A DNA stretch of 64,000 bases from Paramecium tetraurelia (taxonomy: Eukaryota > Ciliophora > Oligohymenophorea > Peniculida > Parameciidae): NCBI RefSeq assembly GCF_000165425.1, contig NW_001799628.1, positions 248,001 through 312,000 on the forward strand, given 5' to 3'. A program made the translations under genes and the position numbers. Below the pieces are notes generated by a model that saw only the letters and a program-made list of their open reading frames with translations, did not search any database and was not told the DNA's origin. Positions 36,972-50,199 of the stretch are shown piece by piece. Position 1 is the first letter of the stretch. Each line of letters begins with the position of its first letter.

Positions 36972-37982
36972 ATGAATTTGGACTCAGTTCTTAAACCAAT
37001 CCTAGAGGAGGAAGGAGGAACTACTGAAACCCTCTACAAGAAGAAGCAACTCCAAAAATAAGAATGGAATAAATACTTTGATACCATGGTCATCGTCAAT
37101 GTACAATTATCCAAATTAATGTAGGGTACCCCTGTCTATTCAATAATGAAACATGAACCTATTGTGTTGCTAATTCATGGAGCTGGACATTGTGCCATGA
37201 CATTTGCTTTGTTGTGTTAACAGTTGAAAACATTTTGTAGTTGTATCTCCTATGATTTGATGTAACATGGATAGTCTCTCAAAACAGAACCTTTGGAAAT
37301 GGACAACCTAATTAAGGAGTGTGAGGATGTTATAGATTACATAAGACTGAATAATCCAAATACAAATATTCTTTTGTTGGGACACAGTCTTGGAGCAGCC
37401 ATAGCTTGTAAATTGCAGCCAAAATCATTTATACGAGGGCTTATTGTGATAGATATGATTGAAAGTAGAGCGATTGAGAGTATTCAATTGATGGAGAAAG
37501 AATTGAGAAAAAGACCCTCTCAATTTTACTCGTACTCCAGTGCTATTAGTTATCATTTATCTAATAATCTTATCAAGAATCCTTAATCAGCCTAAATCAC
37601 TGTTCCGCATTACTTAAACGATAATTTGGAATGGAAAGTGGATTTAATTCAAACTAAAAAATATTGGTAAGAATGGTTTAAAGGTATTCAGGATGGATTT
37701 GATAATTTCCAACATTCAAAATTATTGTTTGTTGCTGAATCCAATAGATTGTGTTCTATTTAATTCAAATAACAAAGATACAAAATTCACTTATTCGATT
37801 AATCAGGTCATTCTATGCATGAGGATGAACCTGAAAGAATGGCTAAACTTATATCAGATTTCATTTTACAAGAGAAAATTCCTATTAATTCTGATGAAAC
37901 AGAAAAATTAAACTCTTTAGGTTAATAAAACTTTGAAACTAAAGCCTTGTCATATGAAAAGTAATTGAAACATGTTATTTGA
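36972..37982 (+). CDS. PPME1: Protein phosphatase methylesterase 1 (PP2A demethylase)
   Basis: 336 residues, no intron. Alpha/beta hydrolase: VLLIHGAGHCAMTFALL (oxyanion region), LLLGHSLGAAIACK (nucleophile Ser), and SGHSMHEDEPERMAKLI (catalytic His). Family-specific blocks are RGLIVIDMIESRAIES, RPSQFYSYSSAISYHLSNN and TKKYWQEWFKGIQDGF, all matching PME-1, which removes the C-terminal methyl ester of the PP2A catalytic subunit. The first ATG gives a normal N-terminus. Divergently paired with the MORN gene across 105 bp. Confidence 0.93.
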
Positions 37983-38538
37983 TGTATTAATTTACACACA
38001 TATTGTCTAAATTCTATTTCATATATTAAATTTTAACATTCAAGTTTGAGGATTGTTTAATCATTAAAATGAGTAAACTTTTTATTCTTTTAATATCTAT
38101 ATTTTCCATTTTAATAATCCTGATAATTTTGATATCTTTGATAGGAAACGTTCAAATAGATGAAATAATTTATATAAAATATATTTATTTTGTAATCAAT
38201 AATAACTTCCAGACATCATTATTAATTATCTCTTGATGTTCAGCAATACTTTTATTGGTGTTCAGCAATTCTGTTAAATTCAAAGATTGTGATGCTTAAT
38301 CAGATAGCTTACTAAAATGTGCATTTATGTTTCAAATATATCATCGTCATTTTTTAATCCATATCTCTAAAAATTTCTATATTAACAAGAAAAAAGATCT
38401 TCAGCTTTCTATTTAAATACATATTCGATATTAAATTGAGTTTATATTGAAGTTCTAAGATTCTCATTTTAAGTACTATCTGATTTGTATTATTGTATGA
38501 ATTCATTCGATATAATTAATTATTATCACAAAAATATA
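37983..38538. other. Intergenic region, 556 bp
   Basis: AT-rich spacer between two plus-strand genes with no supportable frame. It should hold the promoter of the downstream kinase. Confidence 0.6.
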
Positions 38539-40250
<1,712 letters not shown>

Positions 40251-40288
40251 GTTACCATTTTATGTGTTCACAATTAATTTTATTTATT

Positions 40289-40702
40289 ATGATAACAACA
40301 TTAGGAATCCCATTTACAGATTTTTAAGAACAAGCCAAAAATCTACCAATCTTAGTCAACTTTGAATCCAAATGCTTTCTGATTGATCATAAATATGTAT
40401 TGCCATTTTTACGCAGCTCCCCATAGATTAAAGATTTATTCTTGAACTCAATACAGCCACTTAACTTAATCAAAAGTAAATACAAGTCAAGGCCCAATTA
40501 ATATACAATACTTATATCAATATTCCTTAATTCTATTTCACATTATAAGATTGCGAATGTAAACCATCCTATGATTTCATTAGCTTCTGATTACCTACCT
40601 ATACATGAATATATCTAAGATGAAGCCGAATAATAGAACTTCATAAAAGATGTAAAATTTATCCTTAGTCAAAGATTAATCCAGCCACAGGAATTGCTAT
40701 GA
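40289..40702 (+). CDS. Small conserved-looking protein, unknown
   Basis: 137 residues, no intron, starting 38 bp after the kinase stop. MITTLGIPFTDFQEQAKNLP, then FESKCFLIDHKYVLPFLRSS and a Gln/Ile-rich end (FILSQRLIQPQELL). Even hydrophobic/charged spacing suggests a compact alpha/beta fold. No motif recognised; no membrane segment or signal peptide. Confidence 0.65.
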
Positions 40703-41405
40703 TAACAATGCATAATTGCTTATTATCTGAATTCATTCATTTTGTTAGTGAAGGGAAAACTTTCCTATTGACTTTGATTTCTTATTACTTTTCTAAACTG
40801 CACATATATATTAAAAAGTCAGAATATCAGGAATGAAATAGAATTATTATATAATAGAGTAAATTCTAAAATAATATAATCCATCCGTAATTATTATATT
40901 AATATCTACATATCGTTGTATAAGATTTACTTACAAAGAGAGTATTACAATTTTCATCCAAATGTATACACTGCTACACATTGGTTATTGAGTTGCAGAC
41001 TATGGCGATATTTTCTGAATTTACTCCAAGCCTATTAAATTAATTGAATGGATTTTCTCAATGCTTACGGGGTTCTCTTTTGGAATTTTATTTTGATTTT
41101 TAGAAAATTTGTAAGTAATCTCAAAATATTTTTAGGTAGTTTAATTTTCTTTTATAACTAGTTTAGTTATTGATATAAATTTGCTTAAATTTAAAAATTC
41201 CAATCTACTCCTTAATTGTTGAGGGATTCTTAAGTTATTAAATAATAATTTTGTTTTGCTTAAGTAGAGTGTAAATTTTATGCTATACTCTTTATAATAT
41301 AGGATTTAGATTTTATTTGATAATCTAAGAAAGGATTTTGATTCAATAATAAAATAATAAGAATAAATTTACATAAATTAATAAGCTTAAATAATAGATT
41401 CACAA
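40703..41405. other. Intergenic region, about 700 bp
   Basis: AT-rich, with in-frame TGAs in all frames at short intervals. Nothing recognisable. Confidence 0.55.
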
Positions 41406-41675
41406 ATGAAGTAAGATAAGCAAGTTAATTATTTTGAAAATTATACTAATTAATTTATATTTTAATAATTTGTATACATTAATAAAAATAATATAAAAAT
41501 TAGAAGTAATATCTCTAATGAATAATATTATAGAAAACTCACTTAACTTTTGGCAATAAAGACTCAACAATTCATCACAAACATAAGCAAATCTCCTTTT
41601 AAAGAATAAATAAAGAACACTAGTAGACAGAGTAGTGATAAGATCAACTAAATATTGGAAACAAATTGCAGATGA
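41406..41675 (+). CDS. Possible small gene, 89 residues
   Basis: MKQDKQVNYFENYTNQFIFQ continues to SNISNEQYYRKLTQLLAIKT and SRQSSDKINQILETNCR, then TGA. High use of TAA/TAG for Gln and a polar, helical composition fit the coding style of this genome, unlike the surrounding spacer. No motif. It could also be a chance frame or a gene remnant. Confidence 0.4.
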
Positions 41676-42369
41676 ATTTTCGGCTCAAAGTTCTACAAAT
41701 AAATCTGTTTAAAATTTGTCATCATAATCTCATAATTAATAGATTTCTGATTGATTTGATATATAATTTAATATTTTTAATAACATAGTGGTACCTAAAA
41801 TAATTCAAAAAAAATTATTTAAAATAAATCAAACAAATACGCTGACAAGTTGAAGTTAGAAATCTATTCATTCTTGCAAATCCCCCTCATTATTTTTAAA
41901 TATTTATACTATGAGTAGCAATAATTCTTCAAATAAAAATTAGCCTATTTATGAGGTTTAATACAATTGATTATAGGAGTGGTTTAGATAAATGAAATTA
42001 TAAATCTTTTCTTGAGTGACTTATCATAGTTAAAGTATACTTTTATGTTCATAAAATTTGAACTTATACTAATTCTAAAGATATTATACCTCTAATGTAA
42101 ACTGTCTAAACTAACCCTAAATAGAGCTAAATTTTATAATAAAAATAATAATCTTTTTTGTTAGAGATAATTTTAGGAAAGAATATATTAAGAAGGAGAA
42201 AGTGGTTTTTCAAAAATTTGATTCAATAATATATTTACCAAAAGTTTTGTAATAGTTCTAAACTCTAAAATCTGCAACCCAAAGTCTATTCATTACTGAG
42301 TTCAATTTACTTATGGACCAAAGATTGCAAAGATATTAATATTGTTAATTAAACTTGTATATGAATTTC
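41676..42369. other. Intergenic region with short coding-like fragments
   Basis: At 41911 a frame starts MSSNNSSNKNQPIYE and, after a 21-nt GT...AG segment, continues EWFRQMKLQIFS before TGA. Another open frame follows in a different phase. These may be remnants of a decayed gene; no complete model can be made. Confidence 0.35.
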
Positions 42370-44949
42370 TCATTTATTTTTAATTATGATACGATCCTTA
42401 ATTTTTTCTTGACCACTTTAATGAATTTATCCTATTTTTGTATCTGATATTATTGGCTTTTGAATAATAATATTAGGTTGGTTTGTATTCCCTGAGGCGC
42501 TTTTAATGATTTTCATGGAACCAGTTTAGGCCTAAAAATTTGTATCTAAACTTGGTTAAGGTTTATCTTAACTCAATACTAATACTCTCTTAGCATTTTC
42601 CTATATCACAATCCTTGGGGTTTCTTCTTTCTTTTCAATTACATTTTCAATTTATTATTAAATTACTGGTTGAACCTATGGCTAATTGTTCACAGGGGGT
42701 ATTTAAATTTATTAAGGTGGAACAATCTAGACAGGAACACTTTCTAAAATTTAAATATTTTCAACTATTTTAACCGGCTCTTAAGTTTCTATTTATTCTT
42801 TATGGGGAGACAAGGATACAGATTAGCTATAAAATTCATTTTCATACTAATATTATCTTCTAGGTTTCACATCTTCTTAATGTTTAATATTTTTTGAATT
42901 AGGATTTTATGTTATTTTAATTTCAACTTATCTATTTTTTTAACTCTATGATGAAGAAGAACTTTTTCTTTTAAACTATGTTTTAAAATCTTAATTAATA
43001 GTCTTATGTTTTCTATCCTTATCATTCCTTTTCTCTCTGTCTCTTCTATCATTTGAATAGTTTGGTTTTTCTCTTGACCTATCCCTCGATCTTTTTCTTC
43101 TTTTATCTTCATAATGATGAACATTCTTATCCTTTTATTGATATCGTTCATCTTTTTTTTCATATCTATTGCTTCTATATTTTTCTTTATCATTTTATCT
43201 ATCTTTATCATTTTATCTATCTTAATCTTTTTCTCTATACTTATCCTTCTCCTTCTATCTTTACCTTTCCTTTTCTCTTTCTTTCTCCTTTTCTCTTTCT
43301 ATTTCTTTCTCCTTTTCTCTTTACCTTTCCTTTTCTTTTTCTTTTTCCTTTTCCTTTTCCCTTTCCTTTTCCTTTTCTCTTTCCCTTTCTTTTTCTCTTT
43401 CTTTTTCCCTCTCTCTTTCCTTCTCTTTTTCTTTCTCTTTTTCTCTTTCTCTTTCTCTTTCCCTTTCTTTTTCTTTCTCCTTCAGTCTTTCCCTCTCTTT
43501 TTCTCTCTCTCTCTCCTTTTACTTCTCTTTTTCTCTCTCTCTCTCTTTTTCTCTCTCTTTTTCTTTTTCCCTTTCCCTTTCTCTTTCTTTTTCCTTTTCT
43601 CTTTCTCTTTCTCTTTCTTTTTCCTTTTCTCTTTCTCTTTCTCTTTCCTTTTCTTTTTCCCTCTCTTTTTCCTTTTCTTTTTCTTTTTCTCTTTCCTTAT
43701 CTTTCTCTCTTTATTTTTCCTTTTCTCTATCTTTTTCATTGTCTTTATCCTTTATTTTTTCTTTTTTATCTTTTAATTTAATCGGCTCTTATTCATCTTC
43801 AATTCTATCATCCCTATCCCAATCTGTAGTTTATTTAGGATTTATATTATTTTTCATTTTCAATAATTCTCTATCTCTCTATTCTCTTTAACCTTTCGCT
43901 CTTTCTCTCTCACGTTATTCCCTTTACTATTTTTCTTTTTCCAATCTGTCTTTATCTTTAAATCCGACTTCAGTCTATACTTATTCTATATCTATTATGT
44001 ATTTGTATACTGTCATCAACAAACTCTTTATGTTATTGCCATTTATTCTAATCATTTCTATTTTTTCTATCTCTGCTTCTTCGATCCTCACTTTTTTTAT
44101 CTTAGCTTCTTTTGCTTCTATCTCTGCTCCTTCTATCTCTACTCCTTCTACTTTTATTGTGTCTATCCTAACTATCTCTATAGGTGTCTTTTCTTTCATT
44201 TTGTTCGTGTTTTCTTTTTTCTAATTACTTCCCTCTATCATCACTTGGGTCTTTGCTTGATTTTCTCTTGTCATATGATTTCTCTTTATCTCTACTTCTA
44301 CTTCTGCTATTGCCTTTTTTCCTTAATTTTGACTCATCACTATGGGTAGGATATTTTTGTTGTGTTAATTAATTGAATTATAATGGCAATTTAATATCCT
44401 GTAAAGGTTAAGGCTTATAAGGCTTTTATTTTTAAAGAAGTGAATAAAGCTTAAGATTACGATAAGTTAATACCTCTTCAGCATTTGATCCTGATAATTC
44501 TTCGACTTCTTTACCTTAATTCACCGGCAATAAGTCGTTCAAAACATTTTTAATTTTTTGGGTCTTCTCATAGCTTAGCACTCCTTTGAGTGTCCAATCA
44601 ACTTTGAAAAATGATTCGTAATTGCCTTTCAAATTACTTAGATTAATTTTTTAGTCTTCCTAATTTTGTTAATATGAAGTAATACAGTTAACATTTCAAA
44701 TTAAATGGATTAGGATTGTAAAATCCCAAAGGCTATGAATGATTTTTCATCCACACAATTGAGGAATATTCCAACCGATTTGGACTTTTCCATAGCACGA
44801 TCAATTAGTTTATCAAACTTTCTTTGTATGAAAATATGCTTGTTGTTTAAGCTTGAGTCAGCCTAGGCCTTTGACTTGTATTTAACAGTAAAGAATTTGC
44901 TTTAGGGGGATTTAAAGATTTCTAAATAGTGACATAGTTTACCTTCCAT
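42370..44949 (-). CDS. YTH-domain (m6A-reader-like, YTHDC1-type) protein with long RS/ER tail
   Basis: 833 residues, introns 44922-44942, 44660-44685, 43980-44010. The N-terminal 150 residues follow the YTH layout of YTHDC1: SKFFTVKYKSKAQADSSLNN, then AMEKSKSVGIFLNCVDEKSF, YESFFKVDWTLKGVLSYEKT, and LNDLLPVNQGKEVEELSGS. The Trp of the GVWST cage element is replaced (KHIFIQ). About 480 residues of RS, RD, KE and ER repeats follow, including SRSRDKEK and DRRSRDRS units and a nearly pure E/K/R block, then an SR cluster (KRKSSSSSQSQK) and a P/Q/V-rich end. Expected role: nuclear reader of methylated RNA coupled to splicing. The domain call rests on block order. Confidence 0.7.
43255..43740. repeat. 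Long homopyrimidine/homopurine low-complexity tract
   Basis: About 490 bp almost entirely C/T on the plus strand and A/G on the minus strand, built of TTTCTC and TTTTCC units. It encodes the E/K/R repeat of the YTH-type protein on the minus strand. Strand asymmetry of this length can form triplex DNA and is prone to slippage. The long plus-strand frames it creates (Phe/Leu/Ser only) are not genes. Confidence 0.9.
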
Positions 44950-44994
44950 TTTTAATATCAATAATAAAAATTATAATTAAATCTATAATCTTAT

Positions 44995-46216
44995 TCAATT
45001 AATTTTATTTATTTCTTCTTCAATCTCAACAAGGGCTGGTCTCTTTTATGGATCGTAATCCATCATTTGCTTGACTACTTCGTAAAATTTGGGAAATCTT
45101 AGTTTAACCTTCTCCCAATCTGATTTAAAGATATTCTCATAAACCTATTCTTCTATTGGTCTATCTTTTTATTTAGAATAGAGTTTATTTTTATCTCTTA
45201 ATAATATGCATTAAATGATATATCCTAATTGCCATATGTCGTACGATTCCTCATAATGATGATCTTAAGTTCCTTCAGGCGGTTGATACTCAGGAGTACC
45301 AATATAATCAGATTGGAATTCTCTCACAGATTTCACAATTTAATTATTATCAGATCTATCTAAATCAATAAGAACACATCTCATATTTTAAATACTATGA
45401 TTGTCGTTAAGATATTCAAACATAATGTTTTAAGGTTTCAAATCTCTATGAATAATTTGCCTGTCATGAAGACCCTTTAATGCTAATAACATTTATTTAA
45501 TTAAGTGTATCAAGTCAATAACATTTACCTAATTTTTGCCTATCTCATTATTTAAATCATCTAAAGTTATGTCATAATACTTCATAAAAATAAATTGTTA
45601 AGGAAGGACATTAGTGTAACAAAACAACTTTGTACAATTTTCCAAATCATGAACTCTCTCTAATAGTCTAATTTCTCTATGTAAATATTGTATCATGTCG
45701 TATTCGGAAATATATTTAATCCATTTGACAACAATTTTATTTCTTTAAGAATTAATGTAATATGGTGTTTCAATGAGATACACCCTTGAAAACGGTTGAT
45801 CATACATGATCTTTATTATATTAACATTAAAGATTCTCTCTAAAATGTGTTTTTCATTAATTTTAGTTTAAGAATCTTATTGTCTTTCTTCAAAGATATG
45901 GTCATAAAGATAATTAATTATTAAATCGAAATAATTTGGTTTGCTAAAAGTCTCTTACATAATATCAAAACCTAAAACATGAACTAAAAAGTATTGAAAT
46001 ACAATTACATAATTAAAATAGTATAACATCAAGGCTTTGTTTTTTTTTATCACCTTCTTGATCCTCTTCAAATATAAAGGTATTCACATCGTCTTCAATA
46101 TTTTTATTTACATAAATCTAATCAAGACTCAAGCTTTTCAAAAAGTTAGGGTTTCTCCCATTACATTCCCGTAAAACTAAATTAATGATTATTTTACGAT
46201 TTGTGATATGAAACAT
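44995..46216 (-). CDS. Ser/Thr protein kinase with DLD in place of DFG
   Basis: 398 residues, one 25-nt intron (45984-46008). An N-terminal extension of about 140 residues (MFHITNRKIIINLVLRECNG, then IYVNKNIEDDVNTFIFEEDQ) precedes the kinase domain: NKIVVKWIKYI supplies the VAIK Lys, LYREIR-like HREIRLLERV helix [21 protein letters not shown] the catalytic loop, and LIDLDRSDN the metal site, with DLD for DFG. GTPEYQPPEG and YDIWQLGYII complete the C-lobe. The glycine loop is poorly conserved. The catalytic Asp and metal Asp are present, so activity is possible. Start chosen as the first ATG that stays open. It lies 45 bp downstream of the YTH gene start. Confidence 0.85.
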
Positions 46217-46633
46217 TATCTTGCTTAAATGCTAAACACTTAGAGGATTGTTTGAAATTCTATCCTTTAAACTGATAATTTCAAAATTCAGTTTTTAATT
46301 CTTTCTTAGTAATCCATGTATTAACATTGGGAAAGATTTTCCATTTTTTGTTTCGAACATTAATAGAATTATATATATTTAATTTATAAATATTTTGTAT
46401 TGAAAAAATTGTTTTTACAGGGAACTCAATTAATTTAAGTAATATTTTTCTATCATAAATATGAAATGAAGTAATTAATATTATTATTATTAAGAAAGGT
46501 TTAAAATACAAAATATATTATTTTAAAATCAACGCAGATGAACTTGTGTAAAGGATCAATAAAACCTAATGTAATGTCTTAGTAGGCTTTTATTTAATAT
46601 CAATAATGAATATAACATAAGATTAATTATAAT
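46217..46633. other. Intergenic region, 417 bp
   Basis: AT-rich spacer between two minus-strand genes. A 76-codon minus frame (46281-46511) contains no TAA/TAG glutamine and no motif and is not called. Confidence 0.6.
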
Positions 46634-47764
46634 TCATAATTATGTCACTTAATTCAACCATTACAAGAAAACCATTTTATCAATTTTTTTTGTTCTTAGA
46701 ATGATTTTATGATTTAATAATTAATCAACTGTTGCTCTCTCTTCAGGTTTCAATTTCACACTAAAAATTAAAAACAATATGATTACCACATAGATATGAA
46801 GTTTTTCATTTCCGCAGAAATCTTTGCTTGAACGCTTTCAATATTAAATGAACTAATTTCATTAACCATATCAATAAACTAGGTTTTCTAAATAGGATGT
46901 TTTCCCATCAAGCATTCAGCTGTTAAAATACCAATTGACCAGATATCAGAATCTCTTCCATACATTTCTCCATTCAATCTTTCAGGCTATTTTAGAAAAT
47001 AATTCATACGGACATATAAACTGCAGTTCCAACGTAAGTCTTTCTTTATTGCATTGTTTCTATTGTACCTGAGATACCGAAATCAGTGATCTTGATTTCC
47101 CCTTTCTTATTTACTAATATGTTTTATGGTTTAATGTCTCTATGAATGATTTTCTTTTTATTATGCAAATAATCGATTCCTAGCAGGATCTGATATAAAA
47201 GCAAGGCCATAACAGGTTCATTCAGATTTTTAACTTTCTTTATTAAGGAGTCTATAGAGCCGACATCCATATACTCTAAAATGATGTGCAAGGTTCCAGA
47301 TTTATAAAATGCTCCGTAGCATTTGACAACATAAGGTGAACTACATTCTAAAGCGAGTTTCAATTCATCAGAGAGTTGCTTCAAATATTGTGGATCTGAA
47401 GCCACAGGAATTTTCTAGATACTATGCAGTCAATACTTTCATTGCAAAATATTATCCTGTCACCTAATCTTACACTTTTTCTACCTGACCTGATGCCCCC
47501 TGACCTAATTGTCCAACTGTTACTAAATTTTCAAGTGATAAATTATGAGTGGATTCAGAGAGTGAAAAGTCCCATTAATCATGTGTGTGAGTAACTTTGA
47601 GCCCTTGGCCATTTAAACGAAATTCTTTTAGAATCAGAGATCCATTCTCAGAGCTAATTTTTATTAAAAACTAAATACAGATTTAGTACAGGTTAAGCTT
47701 GTTCTGATTAAAGACTGATCTTTGCAACCTAAGGTTTTTTTTTCTTCAAGTCAGGTGTTTGCAT
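46634..47764 (-). CDS. MAP kinase kinase (MEK-type)
   Basis: 343 residues, introns 47654-47678, 47415-47436, 46987-47009, 46761-46789. The N-terminus, MQTPDLKKKKPQVAKISLQS, has a basic patch plus hydrophobic residues spaced like a MAPK docking motif. Kinase landmarks: TVGQLGQGASGQVEKVQDQV, YFAMKKI, KKKIIHRDIKPQNILVN, ITDFGISGTIETMQQRKTYV and GTAVYMSPERLNGEMYGRDS. The last block (YMSPER) is characteristic of STE7/MEK kinases, and Ser/Thr residues in the activation segment fit phosphorylation by a MAPKKK. The C-terminus (KLKPEERATVDQLLNHKII) completes a normal-length kinase. Function: dual-specificity activation of a MAP kinase. Confidence 0.92.
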
Positions 47765-48182
47765 TTAGTAAATTTAAATTAAAAATATACATTAATTTTA
47801 CATTCATTTATAATATTTATATATATATCTATTCTCAAGAAATTTCAAACTTGAGAGATATAAAAAAGAGTCAAAGTATTTATCAACAGAATTATAAATC
47901 AATTTGTCTTTTAACTGAATTATATAAAGTCAATCAAATATAATTATGAATGTTCAATTAAGTGCTTGAGAAATAAAGTTGTAAAATACCAATGTAATAT
48001 TTATTTTACAATATCAAAAAGTTACAAATAAATGAGAATATAGAACGAATTCGTATTATCGATAACAGAAATTATCTTTGATGCATAAACTTCTGTGTTT
48101 TACTAATTTCAAATGTTCATTCCCCTAAATACTATTTAATGTTAAAATTATATATATATTAATTAAATCATTTAAGTATTCC
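47765..48182. other. Intergenic region, 418 bp
   Basis: AT-rich sequence with a TA repeat (ATATATATATCTATTC at about 47818-47833). No gene supported. Confidence 0.6.
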
Positions 48183-49182
48183 TCATAAATAATTGATCTT
48201 TTTCTTTTTAGCTTCATCCCTAATTTTCTATATGCAAATTTTCAACCCTTATTCAAACTTTTTATCAAAAGGTCTTAATTCATTCTCTATAAAATTCTAC
48301 AACTCTAATATTTAGATATAATTAATACCAATTTTATGTTCCTTCTAATGAGCAATTTTGCAATTCAGATAATCAATTAAAATGAATTTACAATGTTAAT
48401 ATAAAATTGCCTGTTAATCTTCTTTTTTATGAAGAATATCTAGCTTATTAAATTTATTTTAGAATTCCTCTATTACATTCTTTATTAGTTATTTAAGCAC
48501 CATTAAAAATTTATCTTAATTTTAATTATTTATTGTCATTTCTCTCAATTACCAAAAAGTGTCAGAGCTTTAGTATATTTGTGCCACCAACGGTTCTTCA
48601 AATTATTCTAAATCATCACATTTTATTAAGGCAAGCATTTCAGTTTCTGTAAATTTGATTTTTTATGGTTAAGAATATTTAATCTCTTAGTCAAATAATT
48701 TGCAAAGTCGTTCTCCAGAATCTTATTTTAAAGCAAAAATAAAAGATTATATTCCAATTATTTGAAAATATTAGATTATATTATTCTTCATATTCTCTTT
48801 TTCATCACCATCAAAAAAGTCTAACAAATTAATCACTATTGTAATTTTATCTTTATATCTTTCAAAAGCCTACAGTATATCTTTGCATGAGTCTTTTAGA
48901 AATGATAGACCTTTTGAGCAAATAGCAACAACCATTATTCTAGAAATCTAAATATTTTCTAATAGGTTTAAATATGTTGGAATTGTGTTAGCATTAACAT
49001 CATATCCAAATCCAGGAGTATCAATTAGCGTAAATCCTTATCCGTATTAGGAGTCTTTAACGAAGACTTCAAGAGTTAAACTGTCTCCTCTAAGTTGGGT
49101 TTTTAGATTGGAGTTAGTGATTTTATAAAATTGTTGTGAGACCTGAACCAGTTTAACCTGCCAGTAGCACCACTTTCTTCAT
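48183..49182 (-). CDS. P-loop GTPase (AIG1/dynamin-like), frame-broken at Walker A
   Basis: About 330 residues, no intron. MKKVVLLAGQTGSG opens a Walker A motif; at the next codon the frame is lost (near 49139-49141). Two nucleotides short at exactly the position of the P-loop lysine, the sequence resumes in another frame as SQQFYKITNSNLKTQLRGDS and is then open for 320 codons: GFTLIDTPGFGYD (G3), SRIMVVAICSKGLSF, KITIVINLLDFFDG (G4 position, N-L-L-D), followed by a long helical C-terminus ending DEAKKKKINYL. Length and blocks fit AIG1/septin-like GTPases. The break may be a real inactivating mutation or a sequence error; no 20-34 nt intron resolves it while keeping the P-loop. Confidence 0.75.
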
Positions 49183-50199
49183 TTTAATATTATTTAATCT
49201 TCTTCTCTTCTTCGCTAATTCATTCTTTAATACCCTATTATTCTATTAGTATATTTCTTATATTCAGAATATTTTATAGTTTATGTAATATTTTCATTTC
49301 AATATTGAAATACTATTTAATAAATAATACATTGTTTTAGTCTTTACCTATTAAAAAATATTATAAGCAAGTTATTAATTATATGTGTATAATATATGAA
49401 AGGTTATTGTGTCATCCTTAGTTGTACAAAATATAAATTTATATCTAAAAATACGAAATCAAGGATATTCAATGATACGAATATTGAGATCTTACGTATG
49501 ATAAATTATTAAAGCAATTACTAGAATAAAAGAATAATAGAAATCATTTTGAGCGGATGAAATTTTGAAGTGTTAATTTTTCTGTTTAGATTTGGTTTTC
49601 TTCTGGCTGATGCTAGGAAAATATACATAAGGATGCTAAATAGTAATTTTTCAAAATTAGGCTCTTAGATTTCAAAAATAAGATTAATGATGCACTTTAA
49701 AGAATTGAATAAAGATTGATGCACTGGTTATTTTATAATTCAAAAAATTTGAACCAATAAACTTAATTTATGCATCTTTCCTTTCCTGTTTTAAATTCTC
49801 CTTTATTTTATCAAACTATTCTTCATTATCAGTAGATCAAGGATATTTATAATTATTTTACTGAGATCACTGTAGTACTCTAAACAATAGGAATTATTTA
49901 ATTATATCTTAATCTAATTAAATCTTAATATTATTTGATTATTAAAAAGAAAATTAAATGCATCAAAATCTCAAATAAGGCTTTTGTAATGATAATAATA
50001 ATAATTTATCTTTCAAAATAAAATAATTTGAATAAAATGTAGATCAATTAGAATATATATTACTTTTTTTCTAGATTTAATGCTGTTTTTCATATTGTAT
50101 TAATTATAGGAACTAGATAAGGAGACAGAATAATTATTTTGAAAAATATATTTATTATATAAAAAAAATCATCGCAATATCAAATCATTTAATTTAGCT
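49183..50199. other. Intergenic region, about 1 kb, with one doubtful short frame
   Basis: AT-rich. The only coding-like item is a 54-codon plus frame at 49396-49560 (MKGYCVILSCTKYKFISKNT, ending IIEIILSG), with no homology I recognise. Probably non-coding or a relic; the 3' part contains the promoter of the next kinase gene. Confidence 0.5.

Noticed and set aside
43497..43522. A possible 26-nt intron hidden in the E/K/R repeat of the YTH-type gene
   Set aside because: A careful recount of the repeat showed the frame is continuous there; removing it would break the multiple-of-three length.
43053..43781. Long plus-strand frames of Phe, Leu, Ser and Pro (220-242 codons)
   Set aside because: They are the antisense of a homopurine repeat; composition is dictated by the C/T tract and there is no plausible gene around them.
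46281..46511. Minus-strand 76-codon frame rich in Ile, Lys and Phe
   Set aside because: No TAA/TAG glutamine codons at all, unlike every real gene here, and no motif; typical of AT-rich spacer.
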